Assembly: GCF_000241465.1 (NCBI RefSeq)
Contig: NZ_JH584235.1
Span: forward strand, 977,256 to 1,041,255
From: Sphingomonas echinoides ATCC 14820
Lineage (GTDB): Bacteria; Pseudomonadota; Alphaproteobacteria; Sphingomonadales; Sphingomonadaceae
DNA: 64,000 nt
Reading direction: 5' to 3'
This document shows, in pieces, positions 36,258-44,801 of this stretch (the stretch's first letter is position 1; every line of letters begins with the position of its first letter). The position numbers and the translations under genes were made by a program. The notes beneath the pieces were generated by a model. It ran no database searches. It saw only the letters and a program-made list of their open reading frames with translations, and was not told the origin of the DNA.

Positions 36258-37652
36258 GTGCGCCGCGCGGTTCTTCTGGCAATGCTCGTCACCGCCAGCC
36301 CAGCCGTGGCGCAATCGAGCGACGCCTGGAAACCGCCGACGCTGACGACAACGCGCTATGACGAGGACTGGTCGACGCTCGCCGACCCCACCCAACGCAC
36401 CGGGCATTGGACCGAGCCGTTCAACTACATCCCGATCGGCACCGACAGCTATGTTTCGACCGGACTCGAACTGCGGCTGCGCAACGAAAAGTATCACAAC
36501 AGTCTGTGGGGCGGCGGCGCGGCCCCCAATGACGGCTATCTGTGGCTGCGCGCCATGCCCTATGCCGATCTGCATGTCGGCCGCGTCCGCGCCTTTGTCG
36601 AGCCGATCGCGGCCTATGCGATCGGCGTGCGCCCCAGCAATTCGCCGATCGACCAGACCCGCGTTGATCTGTTGCAGGGCTTTGTCGATGTGCGGCTGGG
36701 CGAGGCGCATACCGGCGAGCAGGATGCGACCGGCCTCACACTACGCGCCGGGCGGCAGATGCTGTCGCTCGGCACCGAGCGGCTGGTCGGCACGCGCTAT
36801 GGCCCCAATGTCCCGCTCGCCTTTGATGGGTTTCGCGGACTCGCCTCGCTCGGCGGCGCGACGCTCAGCCTGATTGCGGTGCGTCCGGTCGAACCGGGGT
36901 TCGGCAGCTTCGACGATCGCCGCTCGCGCACCCGCACGCTGTGGGGGGCTTATGGCGCGATCAAGCGCGCGCGCAGCGGGGTCGATCTCTATTATCTCGG
37001 CTATCGCAACACACAGGCAAGCTTCGGCGGCGTGAAGGCGCGCGAACTGCGCCACAGCGTCGGCGCGCGCTGGTTCGGTGATGTCACCACCTGGCATTGG
37101 AATGTCGAGGGCATCGCGCAATTCGGCCGCTTCGCAGGCGGGTCGATCGGCGCGTGGACGCTCGGCAGCGAAGTCGGACGGCATTTCCCCAAGGTCCGCT
37201 TCGCGCCCGATGTGCAACTGCGCCTCGATTATGCGAGTGGTGACGGCAAAGCGGGCGACCACCACCTCGGCACCTTCAACGCGCTCTTCCCCAAGGGCAA
37301 ATATTTCGGCGAGCTGTCGCCGGTCGGCCCCTACAATCTCATCAACCTCAACCCGCAGCTGTCGGGAACACTGGGCAAGGGCGTCACCGCCAGCCTTGCC
37401 GGCATGGCCTATTGGCGCGCGTCGCTGGCGGATGGGGTGTATGACATCCCCGGCCACCTGATCCGCGCGCCCGGTGCGTCGCGCGCGCGCTTCATCGGTA
37501 AGGAGATCGAGGCGACCCTCGCCTGGCAAGCGACGCGCGAACTCAGCTTTTCGGCCTCGCTCTCCGCTTTCGCGCCGGGCAATTTCATCCGCGAGACCGG
37601 CCCCGCGCGGACGATCACGATGCTGGGTCTTGAAAGCGACTTCCGTTTCTGA
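36258..37652 (+). CDS. Outer-membrane porin, alginate export (AlgE-like) family
   Basis: A 464-residue beta-barrel protein with a signal peptide (MRRAVLLAMLVTASPAVAQS). Family signs include NYIPIGTDSYVSTGLELRLR, LRAMPYADLHVGRVRAFVEP and LRAGRQMLSLGTERLVGTRY, then many alternating aromatic strands and terminal FRF. The name is historical: in environmental bacteria these are general porins for sugars or small organic molecules, not proof of alginate. It starts with GTG one base after the DoxX stop and 3 bp before the YoaK gene, so it belongs to the cluster and probably delivers the substrate to the periplasmic enzymes. Confidence 0.9.
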   Translation: MRRAVLLAMLVTASPAVAQSSDAWKPPTLTTTRYDEDWSTLADPTQRTGHWTEPFNYIPIGTDSYVSTGLELRLRNEKYHNSLWGGGAAPNDGYLWLRAMPYADLHVGRVRAFVEPIAAYAIGVRPSNSPIDQTRVDLLQGFVDVRLGEAHTGEQDATGLTLRAGRQMLSLGTERLVGTRYGPNVPLAFDGFRGLASLGGATLSLIAVRPVEPGFGSFDDRRSRTRTLWGAYGAIKRARSGVDLYYLGYRNTQASFGGVKARELRHSVGARWFGDVTTWHWNVEGIAQFGRFAGGSIGAWTLGSEVGRHFPKVRFAPDVQLRLDYASGDGKAGDHHLGTFNALFPKGKYFGELSPVGPYNLINLNPQLSGTLGKGVTASLAGMAYWRASLADGVYDIPGHLIRAPGASRARFIGKEIEATLAWQATRELSFSASLSAFAPGNFIRETGPARTITMLGLESDFRF

Positions 37653-37664
37653 AGGATGATGACA

Positions 37665-38366
37665 ATGGCCACCCCGACGCCTCCCCAACCCGCCCTGTTG
37701 CCGCCGCTATTGCTGCTGCTCTCGGTCACCACCGGGCTGGTCGATGCGACCAGCGTGCTTGGCCTGGGCAAGGTGTTCACCGCCAACATGACCGGGAACA
37801 TCGTATTTCTCGGCTTTGCCGCGGTTGGGACGCCGGGCTTCACCATCGCGCCCTATGTCATCGCGATCGCCACCTTCATGCTGGGCGCGTTCGTCGCCGG
37901 GCGAACGGGACGTTTCCATACCAACCGCCCGCTGCGCCACTGGCTGCTGTGGTCGGCGCTGATCGAGGCCGTGTTATTGTGGGCCGCCGCGATCCTCGCG
38001 ATCGGCTTCGATCCGGCGGCGCTCACGCCCGAATGGACGCTGTTCGCGATCATCGCGCTCACGGCGGTGGCGATGGGCTATCGCAACGCCACGATCCGGC
38101 AGTTGAAGGTGCCCGACCTGACAACTACAGTGCTGACGCTGACGATCACCGGCCTCGCCGCCGATTCGACACTCGCGGGCGGCAGCAACCCCAATTGGGC
38201 GCGGCGGATCGCGGCGGTGGTGGCGATCTTGCTCGGCGCAGCGCTCGGCGCGGTGCTGGTTCGCTTCGGCCTCGCGGTTCCGCTGGCGGTGGCGGGGGCA
38301 CTGATCCTGGGCGGGACGATCGCCTGCACCCTGCATCCCGATGCGACGCGACCGCTGGCGGGTTAA
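37665..38366 (+). CDS. YoaK/DUF1275 membrane protein
   Basis: A 233-residue inner-membrane protein with about seven helices. Family motifs: GLVDATSVLGLGKVFTANMT then GNIVFLG, and LTAVAMGYRNATIRQLKVPD then LTTTVLTLTITGLAADS. The best Shine-Dalgarno GAAGG (37651-37655) is spaced 9 bases from the ATG at 37665; ATGs at 37656 and 37659 are too close to it. Last gene of the 31-38 kb run. YoaK proteins have no proven substrate. It converges with the LysR gene. Confidence 0.9.
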   Translation: MATPTPPQPALLPPLLLLLSVTTGLVDATSVLGLGKVFTANMTGNIVFLGFAAVGTPGFTIAPYVIAIATFMLGAFVAGRTGRFHTNRPLRHWLLWSALIEAVLLWAAAILAIGFDPAALTPEWTLFAIIALTAVAMGYRNATIRQLKVPDLTTTVLTLTITGLAADSTLAGGSNPNWARRIAAVVAILLGAALGAVLVRFGLAVPLAVAGALILGGTIACTLHPDATRPLAG

Positions 38367-38373
38367 CCGGTTC

Positions 38374-39303
38374 TCACACATCGGGAACGCCTGGAACCTC
38401 CGCATCCTCGCGGCCCTGCGCGACGAACTGGTCAAGCAGCCAGGATGCCGCCGGGCCGGGCGGCACGTCGCGCCGCCAGATGCCGGAGAAGCGATAGATC
38501 CCCCCCGGCTGTTCGGGCATGGCCAGCCGCACCAGCGTGCCCGCCACCAGATCGCCCGCGATCAGCGGCAGCGGCATATTGCCCCAGCCAATCCCCTCGC
38601 GCAGCAATTCGTGCTTGGCCCCCAGATCGGCCAGCCGCCAGGTACGCGGGCTCATCACCGCAAAGTCGCGCCCCTCGGTCAAAGGCGAGCGATCGGTGAG
38701 CACGAGTTGCACGAAATCGCGCCCGGCACCGGGCGGGATCGGCGTCATCTTCGCAAGCGGATGGTCGGGCGCGGCCACCGGCACCATCTGCACCGATCCC
38801 GCCGTCACCGATTCGATTCCCACGCGCCCCGTCGCCAGCGGCCCGGAGATGCCGACCACCGCTTCCCCGTCCTGCACCAAAGCGACCACTGCCCCCAATG
38901 CCTCGACATGCAAGCGCAGCGTGACCGTGGGGTAAGCGGCAGCGAAGGCGCGCAACACCTTGCCCAGCCGCTGCGCGGGCAGCATCACGTCGACCGCGAG
39001 ATGCACCTCGGCCTCCAGCCCGTCGAGCAGCCCCTTCACCTTGGCGCGTAGCCCGTCGATGCCTTGTGCCACGCTGCGCACCTCGGCCAGCACCGCCCGC
39101 CCGGCCTCGGTCAGCCTGGGCTTGCGCGTGCCTTCGCGGTCGAACAGCAATACGCCGAGTTGCGCTTCGAGATTGGCGATGCCGTAACTGATCACCGACA
39201 CTGCGCGGTTGAGCTTGCGTCCGGCGGCGGCAAAGCTGCCGGTGTCGACCACCGCCAGGAAGACGCGGAGCTGGTCTAGGGTTGGCGTACCGGGATTGTG
39301 CAT
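38374..39303 (-). CDS. LysR-family transcriptional regulator
   Basis: A 309-residue regulator. Residues 8-66 are the LysR winged helix (LDQLRVFLAVVDTGSFAAAG, then RKLNRAVSVISYGIANLEAQ). The rest is the periplasmic-binding-like effector domain. The ATG at 39303 (MHNPGTPTLDQLRVF) is chosen over an upstream in-frame ATG at 39348. It is divergent from pirin with a 127-bp gap, a frequent LysR/pirin arrangement; it probably controls pirin and possibly the upstream cluster. Effector unknown, possibly a quinone-like electrophile. Confidence 0.93.
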   Translation of the reverse strand: MHNPGTPTLDQLRVFLAVVDTGSFAAAGRKLNRAVSVISYGIANLEAQLGVLLFDREGTRKPRLTEAGRAVLAEVRSVAQGIDGLRAKVKGLLDGLEAEVHLAVDVMLPAQRLGKVLRAFAAAYPTVTLRLHVEALGAVVALVQDGEAVVGISGPLATGRVGIESVTAGSVQMVPVAAPDHPLAKMTPIPPGAGRDFVQLVLTDRSPLTEGRDFAVMSPRTWRLADLGAKHELLREGIGWGNMPLPLIAGDLVAGTLVRLAMPEQPGGIYRFSGIWRRDVPPGPAASWLLDQFVAQGREDAEVPGVPDV

Positions 39304-39430
39304 ATCAACTTTCTCGAACGTTTCGACCCGTTTTATCCGACTGAACACCGAAGTCGATACGCCTTATCTCCCGCTCATCGACGGACGGACCGGCACCCTG
39401 CCAGTCCTCCGCAGCACAGGAGTTTGCACC

Positions 39431-40129
39431 ATGATCGACCTTCGCCCTTATGCCAGCCTCGGCGGTGCCAATCACGGCTGGCTCGACGCCAAGCACCATT
39501 TCTCCTTCGCCAATTATTATGATCCCGCGCGCACCAATTGGGGCAATTTGCGGGTGTGGAATGACGACACGATCGCACCGCAAACGGGCTTCCCGCCGCA
39601 TCCGCACCGCGACATGGAGATCATCACCTATGTCCGCGAAGGCGCGATCACGCATCAGGACAATCTCGGCAATCTCGGCCGCACCGAGGCGGGCGATGTG
39701 CAGGTGATGAGTGCCGGCACCGGTATCACCCATTCCGAATATAATAAGGAGGACATCACCACCAAGATCTTCCAGATCTGGATCCAGCCGACGCGCAGCG
39801 GCGAAAAGCCAGGCTGGGGCGCGCGTCCCTTCCCCAAGGGCGATCGCGCCGGTCAGTTCGTGGTGCTGGCGAGCGGCTTTGCCGAGGATGGCGATGCGTT
39901 GCCGATCCGCACCGATGCCCGCGTCGTCGGTGCCACGCTGAAGGCGGGCGAGACCGCCGAATATCCGCTCGGCAAGGATCGGCGCGGCTATCTCGTTCCC
40001 GCCACCGGTGCGGTCGAGATTGACGGCGTGCGCGTCAACGCCCGCGATGGTGCGGCGATCCGCGATGAAGCGGTGCTGCGGGTGACGGCGATCGAGGATA
40101 GCGAGATCGTGCTGGTCGACGCCGCCTGA
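39431..40129 (+). CDS. Pirin family protein
   Basis: A 232-residue bicupin. The N-terminal metal site is intact: PPHPHRDMEII (His57, His59) and TGITHSEYN (His101, Glu103). The C-terminal cupin is degenerate, as usual. A Shine-Dalgarno-like CAGGAG lies 9 bases before the ATG. Pirins of this type (YhhW/YhaK) can be quercetinases or redox sensors. The LysR gene is divergent next to it, and the two usually form a module responding to aromatic or quinone stress. Confidence 0.94.
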   Translation: MIDLRPYASLGGANHGWLDAKHHFSFANYYDPARTNWGNLRVWNDDTIAPQTGFPPHPHRDMEIITYVREGAITHQDNLGNLGRTEAGDVQVMSAGTGITHSEYNKEDITTKIFQIWIQPTRSGEKPGWGARPFPKGDRAGQFVVLASGFAEDGDALPIRTDARVVGATLKAGETAEYPLGKDRRGYLVPATGAVEIDGVRVNARDGAAIRDEAVLRVTAIEDSEIVLVDAA

Positions 40130-40136
40130 GGAAAGA

Positions 40137-40166
40137 TGGCCGCCGGGGGTCCTGCCCCGGCGGCCA
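40137..40166. terminator. Strong hairpin between pirin and porin genes
   Basis: TGGCCGCCGGGG (40137-40148), loop GTCCTG, CCCCGGCGGCCA (40155-40166), perfectly paired. It follows the pirin stop by 7 bp and the TorF stop by 10 bp on the other strand, so it probably terminates both converging transcripts despite weak T-runs. Confidence 0.8.
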
Positions 40167-40176
40167 TAATCCGTCG

Positions 40177-40998
40177 TCAGAAGGCGGCGGAAATGCTGAA
40201 CACCACCTTGCTGCCCGCGATCGACGATCCGTTCTTGGTCGAGGAGAAGTTGGGAAGGAGATAGGCCGATTTGGCGCGGCTGATGTCGGTGTCGACATAA
40301 GCGACGCCGAGCGTCACTGGCCCCACCACATAATCGACCCCCAGCAGCCAATCCCAATAACTCCCCGTCGGCGCGACGCTGGTGCCATTCGGCCCCAGCC
40401 CCGGATTGCCCTTGGAATAGCCGAGATGCGCCTTGGCGGTGACGGGCGTGCCCGGAATGCCCGCGCTGCCATCGCCCCACAGATAGAGATTGTCCTGGGA
40501 TTGCCCGCGGCTTTCCGCGGTGTTGGAGAAATTGCCCAGCGCCTTTTGCTTGGGCGCATAGGCGACACCCGCCAGCAAGGTTGCCGGACCAAGCGTGCCG
40601 CTCACTTTGACATAGGGTTCGGCAAAATCGGTCAGATCGGCACCGCCGGGATACATATACCAGGTCAACCCGACATCGATCGTGCCGCCACCGAGCGCGT
40701 GCTTGTACCCGCCAACCAGATCGAGTTCGAGATTGGCACCACCAAAGGTGCCCCAGCCGGCCAGGTTGGAGGCCCAGGTGCTGGCATAAAGCCCGCTTTC
40801 GTGGGTGACGGTGATGCCGCCCTGCAGCGCGATCTGTTTGTCCGATTGGGAGACGCCCCGGAAGCGATAATCCGAGACGAGCGCGACACTGCCCGACACC
40901 TTGAACGGTGGCGGTGGCGCGGTGTCGCCGCCGCTATCCTGCGCAAAAGCGGGCAGCGGCGTAAGGCACAAGAGCGTGGCGAGCACGTAACGTTTCAT
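40177..40998 (-). CDS. TorF-family putative outer-membrane porin
   Basis: A 273-residue barrel precursor with signal MKRYVLATLLCLTPLPAFAQ. TorF family features: VSGSVALVSDYRFRGVSQSD near the start and KQIALQGGITVTHESGLYAS, then LELDLVGGYKHAL and VSGTLGPATLLAGVAYAP. The protein ends in SISAAF, an aromatic terminal residue typical of outer-membrane proteins. It has a GGGGG Shine-Dalgarno. Transport substrate unknown. An FNR-type palindrome lies just upstream. Confidence 0.9.
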   Translation of the reverse strand: MKRYVLATLLCLTPLPAFAQDSGGDTAPPPPFKVSGSVALVSDYRFRGVSQSDKQIALQGGITVTHESGLYASTWASNLAGWGTFGGANLELDLVGGYKHALGGGTIDVGLTWYMYPGGADLTDFAEPYVKVSGTLGPATLLAGVAYAPKQKALGNFSNTAESRGQSQDNLYLWGDGSAGIPGTPVTAKAHLGYSKGNPGLGPNGTSVAPTGSYWDWLLGVDYVVGPVTLGVAYVDTDISRAKSAYLLPNFSSTKNGSSIAGSKVVFSISAAF

Positions 40999-41009
40999 GG
41001 GACCCCCTT

Positions 41010-41025
41010 CATGATAAAGATCATG
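41010..41025. promoter_or_regulatory. FNR/FixK-like palindrome upstream of the porin gene
   Basis: CATGATAAAGATCATG at 41010-41025, arms CATGAT and ATCATG around AAAG. The core TGATNNNNATCA fits the FNR/FixK/CRP-family consensus TTGATNNNNATCAA with only the outer bases changed. It is about 12-27 bp from the porin start codon, a position better suited to repression, or to activation if the start codon is further downstream. The remainder of 40999-41179 has no gene. Confidence 0.5.
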
Positions 41026-41179
41026 CGTTGACTGGGTTCCCGCCTGCGCCCCGGTCCGCCGCTCCTCTCATCGCGATTGGGGGTGCGATGGGGAGCGGTC
41101 GGTTCGGGGAAGTCATTGTGTATCCGGACGGCACTGCACGCCCCTTGCCGCTTTGTAACAAAGCGTTGCTGGCGGCGGA

Positions 41180-42697
41180 TCAGGCCGCCATTGCCGCCAG
41201 TTCGCCCGAGGCACCCGTCAGTTCGACGGGATGGCCCGCCGCCCGACGCCGCGCCAGCCATTCCTTCATCAGTTCGGCGCAGGTGTGGTCGACCTTGGTC
41301 AGCCGCGACACGTCGAGGCAAGTCGGCCCGTCCATCGGCAGCGCATCCAGCGTGTCCGACAATTTGGGCAAGGTCACGAAGGTCGCGCTGCCCGCCAGCG
41401 CCATGCAGCGCCCTTCAGTCTCATCGGGCATTTCGACCTTCAGGCCCAGGCGACGCACATGCGGCACCAGTTCCAGCAGCGAAAGCGCAATGCCGACCAG
41501 CACGCCGGTCAACAAATCTTCCGCGACCACCACGACCAACGTCACCGCCCAGATCAGCGCTGGCAATACGCCATAGCTGTGGAACAGGTGACGGACATGC
41601 GCGAGGCTGACGAGCCGGACGCCGGTCACCACCAGGATCGCGCCCAGCGCCGCCATCGGGATTTCGCGCAGCAGCCACGGCAGCAAGGCGACGAAGCCCA
41701 GAATCCAGATGCCGTGCAGCATCGTCGAGAGCCGCGTCGTCGCGCCCGCCTGGACGTTGGCCGAGCTACGCACGATCACGCCGGTCATCGGCAAGGCACC
41801 CGCCACGCCGCACAGCAAATTGCCGATGCCCTGCGCGCGTAATTCCTTATTGTAATCGGTGCGCACGCCATCGTGCATGCGGTCGACCGCTGCCGCCGAC
41901 AGCAACGTCTCCGCGCTGGCGATGAAGGCGATGGCAAGCGCTGCGACGATGATCGAAGGGTCGATCCACTGGGCCAGGAAGTCCGGCGCAGGCAGCGCGA
42001 CGGCGGCGACGATCGATTGCGGCACATCGACACGGTCGATCGTCAGGCCGAGGCTGAACGCCGTCAGCGTACCGACCATGACGCCGACGAGCGCAGCGGG
42101 CACTTGGCGCAAGGCCGCCGGGCGGAAGCGTTCCCAGCCCAGCATCGCCGCGATCGTGAGCAGGCCGATCATGAACGCCTGTTCGACGCCCGAGACGTTG
42201 CTTGCCGACAGCCCAAGCAAGCGGCCGGGTATGGCGAGCAGATTCTGGATGCCGCTCGGCAAGGGCCGCGCATCGAACAGCACGTGGAACTGACCGACGA
42301 CGATCAGCACGCCGATGCCCGCGAGCATGCCGTGGACGACCGCGGGCGAGATCGCACGGAACCAGCCGCCGACCTTCAGGATGCCGGCGATCAGCTGGAT
42401 CAGCCCGGCGAGAATCAGGATCGGTCCCAGCGCCGACAGGCCCTTGTCGCGGACCAATTCGAACACGACGACCGCCAGGCCAGCGGCGGGACCGCTGACC
42501 TGCAAGGGGGAACCCGCAAGCGCACCGACGACGATGCCGCCGATAATACCGGTGATCAGCCCCTTTTCAGGCGGCACGCCCGACGCGATGGCGATGCCCA
42601 TACACAAGGGCATCGCCACCAGAAACACGACGATCGACGCGGTGAAATCGCGCGAGGCAACCGCCAGCGTTGGCAGTTTGAAACCGGCGAAGCTCAC
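41180..42697 (-). CDS. SulP-family bicarbonate/sulfate transporter
   Basis: A 505-residue inner-membrane anion transporter. It begins MSFAGFKLPTLAVASRDFTA and shows GVPPEKGLITGIIGGIVVGA and QVSGPAAGLAVVVFELV, conserved near the substrate site, followed by about 12 helices and a C-terminal STAS domain (LDVSRLTKVDHTCAELMKEW). The start GTG overlaps the carbonic anhydrase stop by 4 bp (GTGA). SulP transporters paired with a beta-carbonic anhydrase usually carry bicarbonate, so that cargo is likely. Confidence 0.93.
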   Translation of the reverse strand: MSFAGFKLPTLAVASRDFTASIVVFLVAMPLCMGIAIASGVPPEKGLITGIIGGIVVGALAGSPLQVSGPAAGLAVVVFELVRDKGLSALGPILILAGLIQLIAGILKVGGWFRAISPAVVHGMLAGIGVLIVVGQFHVLFDARPLPSGIQNLLAIPGRLLGLSASNVSGVEQAFMIGLLTIAAMLGWERFRPAALRQVPAALVGVMVGTLTAFSLGLTIDRVDVPQSIVAAVALPAPDFLAQWIDPSIIVAALAIAFIASAETLLSAAAVDRMHDGVRTDYNKELRAQGIGNLLCGVAGALPMTGVIVRSSANVQAGATTRLSTMLHGIWILGFVALLPWLLREIPMAALGAILVVTGVRLVSLAHVRHLFHSYGVLPALIWAVTLVVVVAEDLLTGVLVGIALSLLELVPHVRRLGLKVEMPDETEGRCMALAGSATFVTLPKLSDTLDALPMDGPTCLDVSRLTKVDHTCAELMKEWLARRRAAGHPVELTGASGELAAMAA

Positions 42698-43389
42698 TCG
42701 GCTGCCTCCAGATAGGACACGCCCGAGGCAAGGCGCTGCTGCGCGGGCAAGGCGACCGGCATCGGGCGATCGTCGCGGATCTGCTCGAAGCGCCCGGTGC
42801 CGCCGTCGAGCGCGAACACCGCACCCTGGTGAATGTCGAAGAACCAGCCATGCAGCGCCAGCTCCCCGCGCGCGATGCCCGAGGCGACCGCCGGATGCGT
42901 GCGCAGATGCGCGATTTGCACCACGACGTTTTCCAGCGCCGCCGCGCGCACCTGATCATGCCCGTCGAGATCGGGATAGGCATCGCTCACCACCGAATGC
43001 GCCGCGTGGCTATGGCGCAACCACGCCGCGACATTGGGCATGGTTTCCAACGACGACGGGTTCATCAGCGCTTTCATCGCGCCGCAATCGGAATGGCCGC
43101 AGACGATGATGTCGCGCACCCCCAGCGCCATCACCGCATATTCGACCGTCGAGGTGACGCCGCCATTGGCGTTGCTGAACGGGGGGACGATGTTGCCGGC
43201 ATTGCGGCAGACGAACAGGTCGCCGGGGGCGGCCTGGAGGATTTCTTCGGGCACGACGCGCGAATCCGCGCACGACACGATCAGCGCCTTGGGACGCTGC
43301 CCGTTGACGGCGAGGTTGGCGTAGAGCGCGCTTTGATTGGGGAAGACCGACTTTTGAAAGTCGAAGACGCGACCGATCAGCTCGTTCAT
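42694..43389 (-). CDS. Beta-class carbonic anhydrase
   Basis: Interconverts CO2 and bicarbonate. The 231-residue protein has the zinc ligands Cys40 with Asp42 and Arg44 (VSCADSRVVPE), His99 and Cys102 (CGHSDCG), and the terminal GWFFDIHQGAVFALDGGTGR typical of the family. ATG 43389 (MNELIGRVFDFQ) is favoured over 43410. It precedes and overlaps the SulP gene, forming a two-gene bicarbonate-supply operon about 110 bp after the sensor kinase gene on the same strand. Confidence 0.94.
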   Translation of the reverse strand: MNELIGRVFDFQKSVFPNQSALYANLAVNGQRPKALIVSCADSRVVPEEILQAAPGDLFVCRNAGNIVPPFSNANGGVTSTVEYAVMALGVRDIIVCGHSDCGAMKALMNPSSLETMPNVAAWLRHSHAAHSVVSDAYPDLDGHDQVRAAALENVVVQIAHLRTHPAVASGIARGELALHGWFFDIHQGAVFALDGGTGRFEQIRDDRPMPVALPAQQRLASGVSYLEAAE

Positions 43390-43496
43390 GAACCTGGCTC
43401 CTGCTTGCACCGCGCGGGGGCTGCGCGGGCTTCACAGGATCAGATACGAAGTACGTTTTGCTGCAACGCGGCACTTTTGTAAGGAAGCGTTTCCGG

Positions 43497-44801
43497 TCAG
43501 CGCGGCAAACGGATTTCCGCGCGCAGCCCGCCTTCGGGCAGGTTGCTGAGGCGCAACACGCCCCGCTCCAGATCGACCAGCCGCACCACGATCGCCAGCC
43601 CCAGGCCCAGCCCCAACGTGTCGCGCCGCCGCGCGGTATCGAGCCGCACGAACGGCTCCAGCACGCTCTGCAACGCGTCTTCCGGAATGCCCGGCCCGTC
43701 GTCTTCGATCCGCAGCACCACCTCGCCCGGGGTGCTCGACAGCACGATCGTCACGACCGAGCCGTGATGCAGCCCATTGTCGATCAGATTGATCAGCGCG
43801 CGCTTCATCCCCATCGGGCGGAAGCGGTGCTCGAAATGCGACGGGCCGACATAATGGACCTCGCGGCCATGATCGGCGGCATCGTCGGCCAGCGTCGCGC
43901 AGACCACCGCGAGATCGGTCAGCACGGGCTTTTCCGGGTCATCCTCGCCCCCCAGAAACGCCAGCAGCGAGGCGACCATCGCGTCCATCTCGGCCACGTC
44001 TTCCAGGATCTCGTCGCGCAGCGGCGCCGGCCCCACGCCCTCGGCGCGCAAGCGCAACCGCGCCAGTGGCGTGCGGATATCATGCCCCACCGCCGCCAGC
44101 GCCTGCGTGCGATCCTCGATCAATTGCTGGATGCGCGCCTGCATCCGGTTGAAGGCGGTGATGACGCGGCGCACCTCGCCCGGCCCTTCCTCCACCAGCG
44201 GGCGCGGCTCGGCGGTGCCGAAGCGGTCCGCCGCATCCGCCAATTGCCGCATCGGGCGCAGCGTCCGCCCGATCAGCGCGCCGCCCAGCACCATCACGCC
44301 GCCCGCCACCACAAAGGCGATCAGGATGCGGCTGTACGATTCATCCAGGCTGTCGATCGGCTCGACCGTGCGGAAATGCAGCCAACTGCCATCGGGCAGC
44401 GCACTCGCGCCTGCGACATAGGAGTCTTCGCCGATCGTATCGAGATGCAGGCGCAAATCGCCCGAGCGCAGCACCGGCTCCCAGCTGAGCACGCGCGCGC
44501 GCATCTGCGTGAGCGCGGGGTCGGTCGGCGCGGGCGCAGTGGCGCTCCACGCCATGGTGTAATGCGGCGTCGACAACCGCCGCGCCATCGCCGGGCGGTC
44601 GGGCACCGTCGTGTCCATCGTCAGCCGCCGCGCGATCACCAGATGTTCGGCCAACCGCCGCCCGACATCGTCGCGCACCGAAAACTGGCTGGCGCGCTCA
44701 TACAGCACCGCGTTCATCGTGAATTCGACCAGCATCGCCAGCAGCAGGATCGCCACGACCCGCCCGATCAGCCCGAGCGAGGGATGCACCAGACGCTTCA
44801 A
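43497..44801 (-). CDS. Sensor histidine kinase, EnvZ-type
   Basis: A 434-residue inner-membrane kinase. A first helix (GLIGRVVAILLLAMLVEFTM) and a second (ILIAFVVAGGVMVLGGALIG, about residue 170) flank a periplasmic sensor of about 125 residues. HAMP follows, then the H-box ALAAVGHDIRTPLARLRLRA, N-box ALINLIDNGLHHG, and G-boxes IEDDGPGIPED and LGLGLGLAIV. The ATG overlaps the response-regulator stop by 4 bp. The sensed signal is unknown; resident downstream genes are the carbonic anhydrase and SulP transporter. Confidence 0.93.
   Translation of the reverse strand: MKRLVHPSLGLIGRVVAILLLAMLVEFTMNAVLYERASQFSVRDDVGRRLAEHLVIARRLTMDTTVPDRPAMARRLSTPHYTMAWSATAPAPTDPALTQMRARVLSWEPVLRSGDLRLHLDTIGEDSYVAGASALPDGSWLHFRTVEPIDSLDESYSRILIAFVVAGGVMVLGGALIGRTLRPMRQLADAADRFGTAEPRPLVEEGPGEVRRVITAFNRMQARIQQLIEDRTQALAAVGHDIRTPLARLRLRAEGVGPAPLRDEILEDVAEMDAMVASLLAFLGGEDDPEKPVLTDLAVVCATLADDAADHGREVHYVGPSHFEHRFRPMGMKRALINLIDNGLHHGSVVTIVLSSTPGEVVLRIEDDGPGIPEDALQSVLEPFVRLDTARRRDTLGLGLGLAIVVRLVDLERGVLRLSNLPEGGLRAEIRLPR

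Noticed and set aside
36258..37652. Alginate biosynthesis or export locus
   Set aside because: The porin belongs to the alginate_exp family by sequence, but no alginate genes are near, and many family members are general porins.
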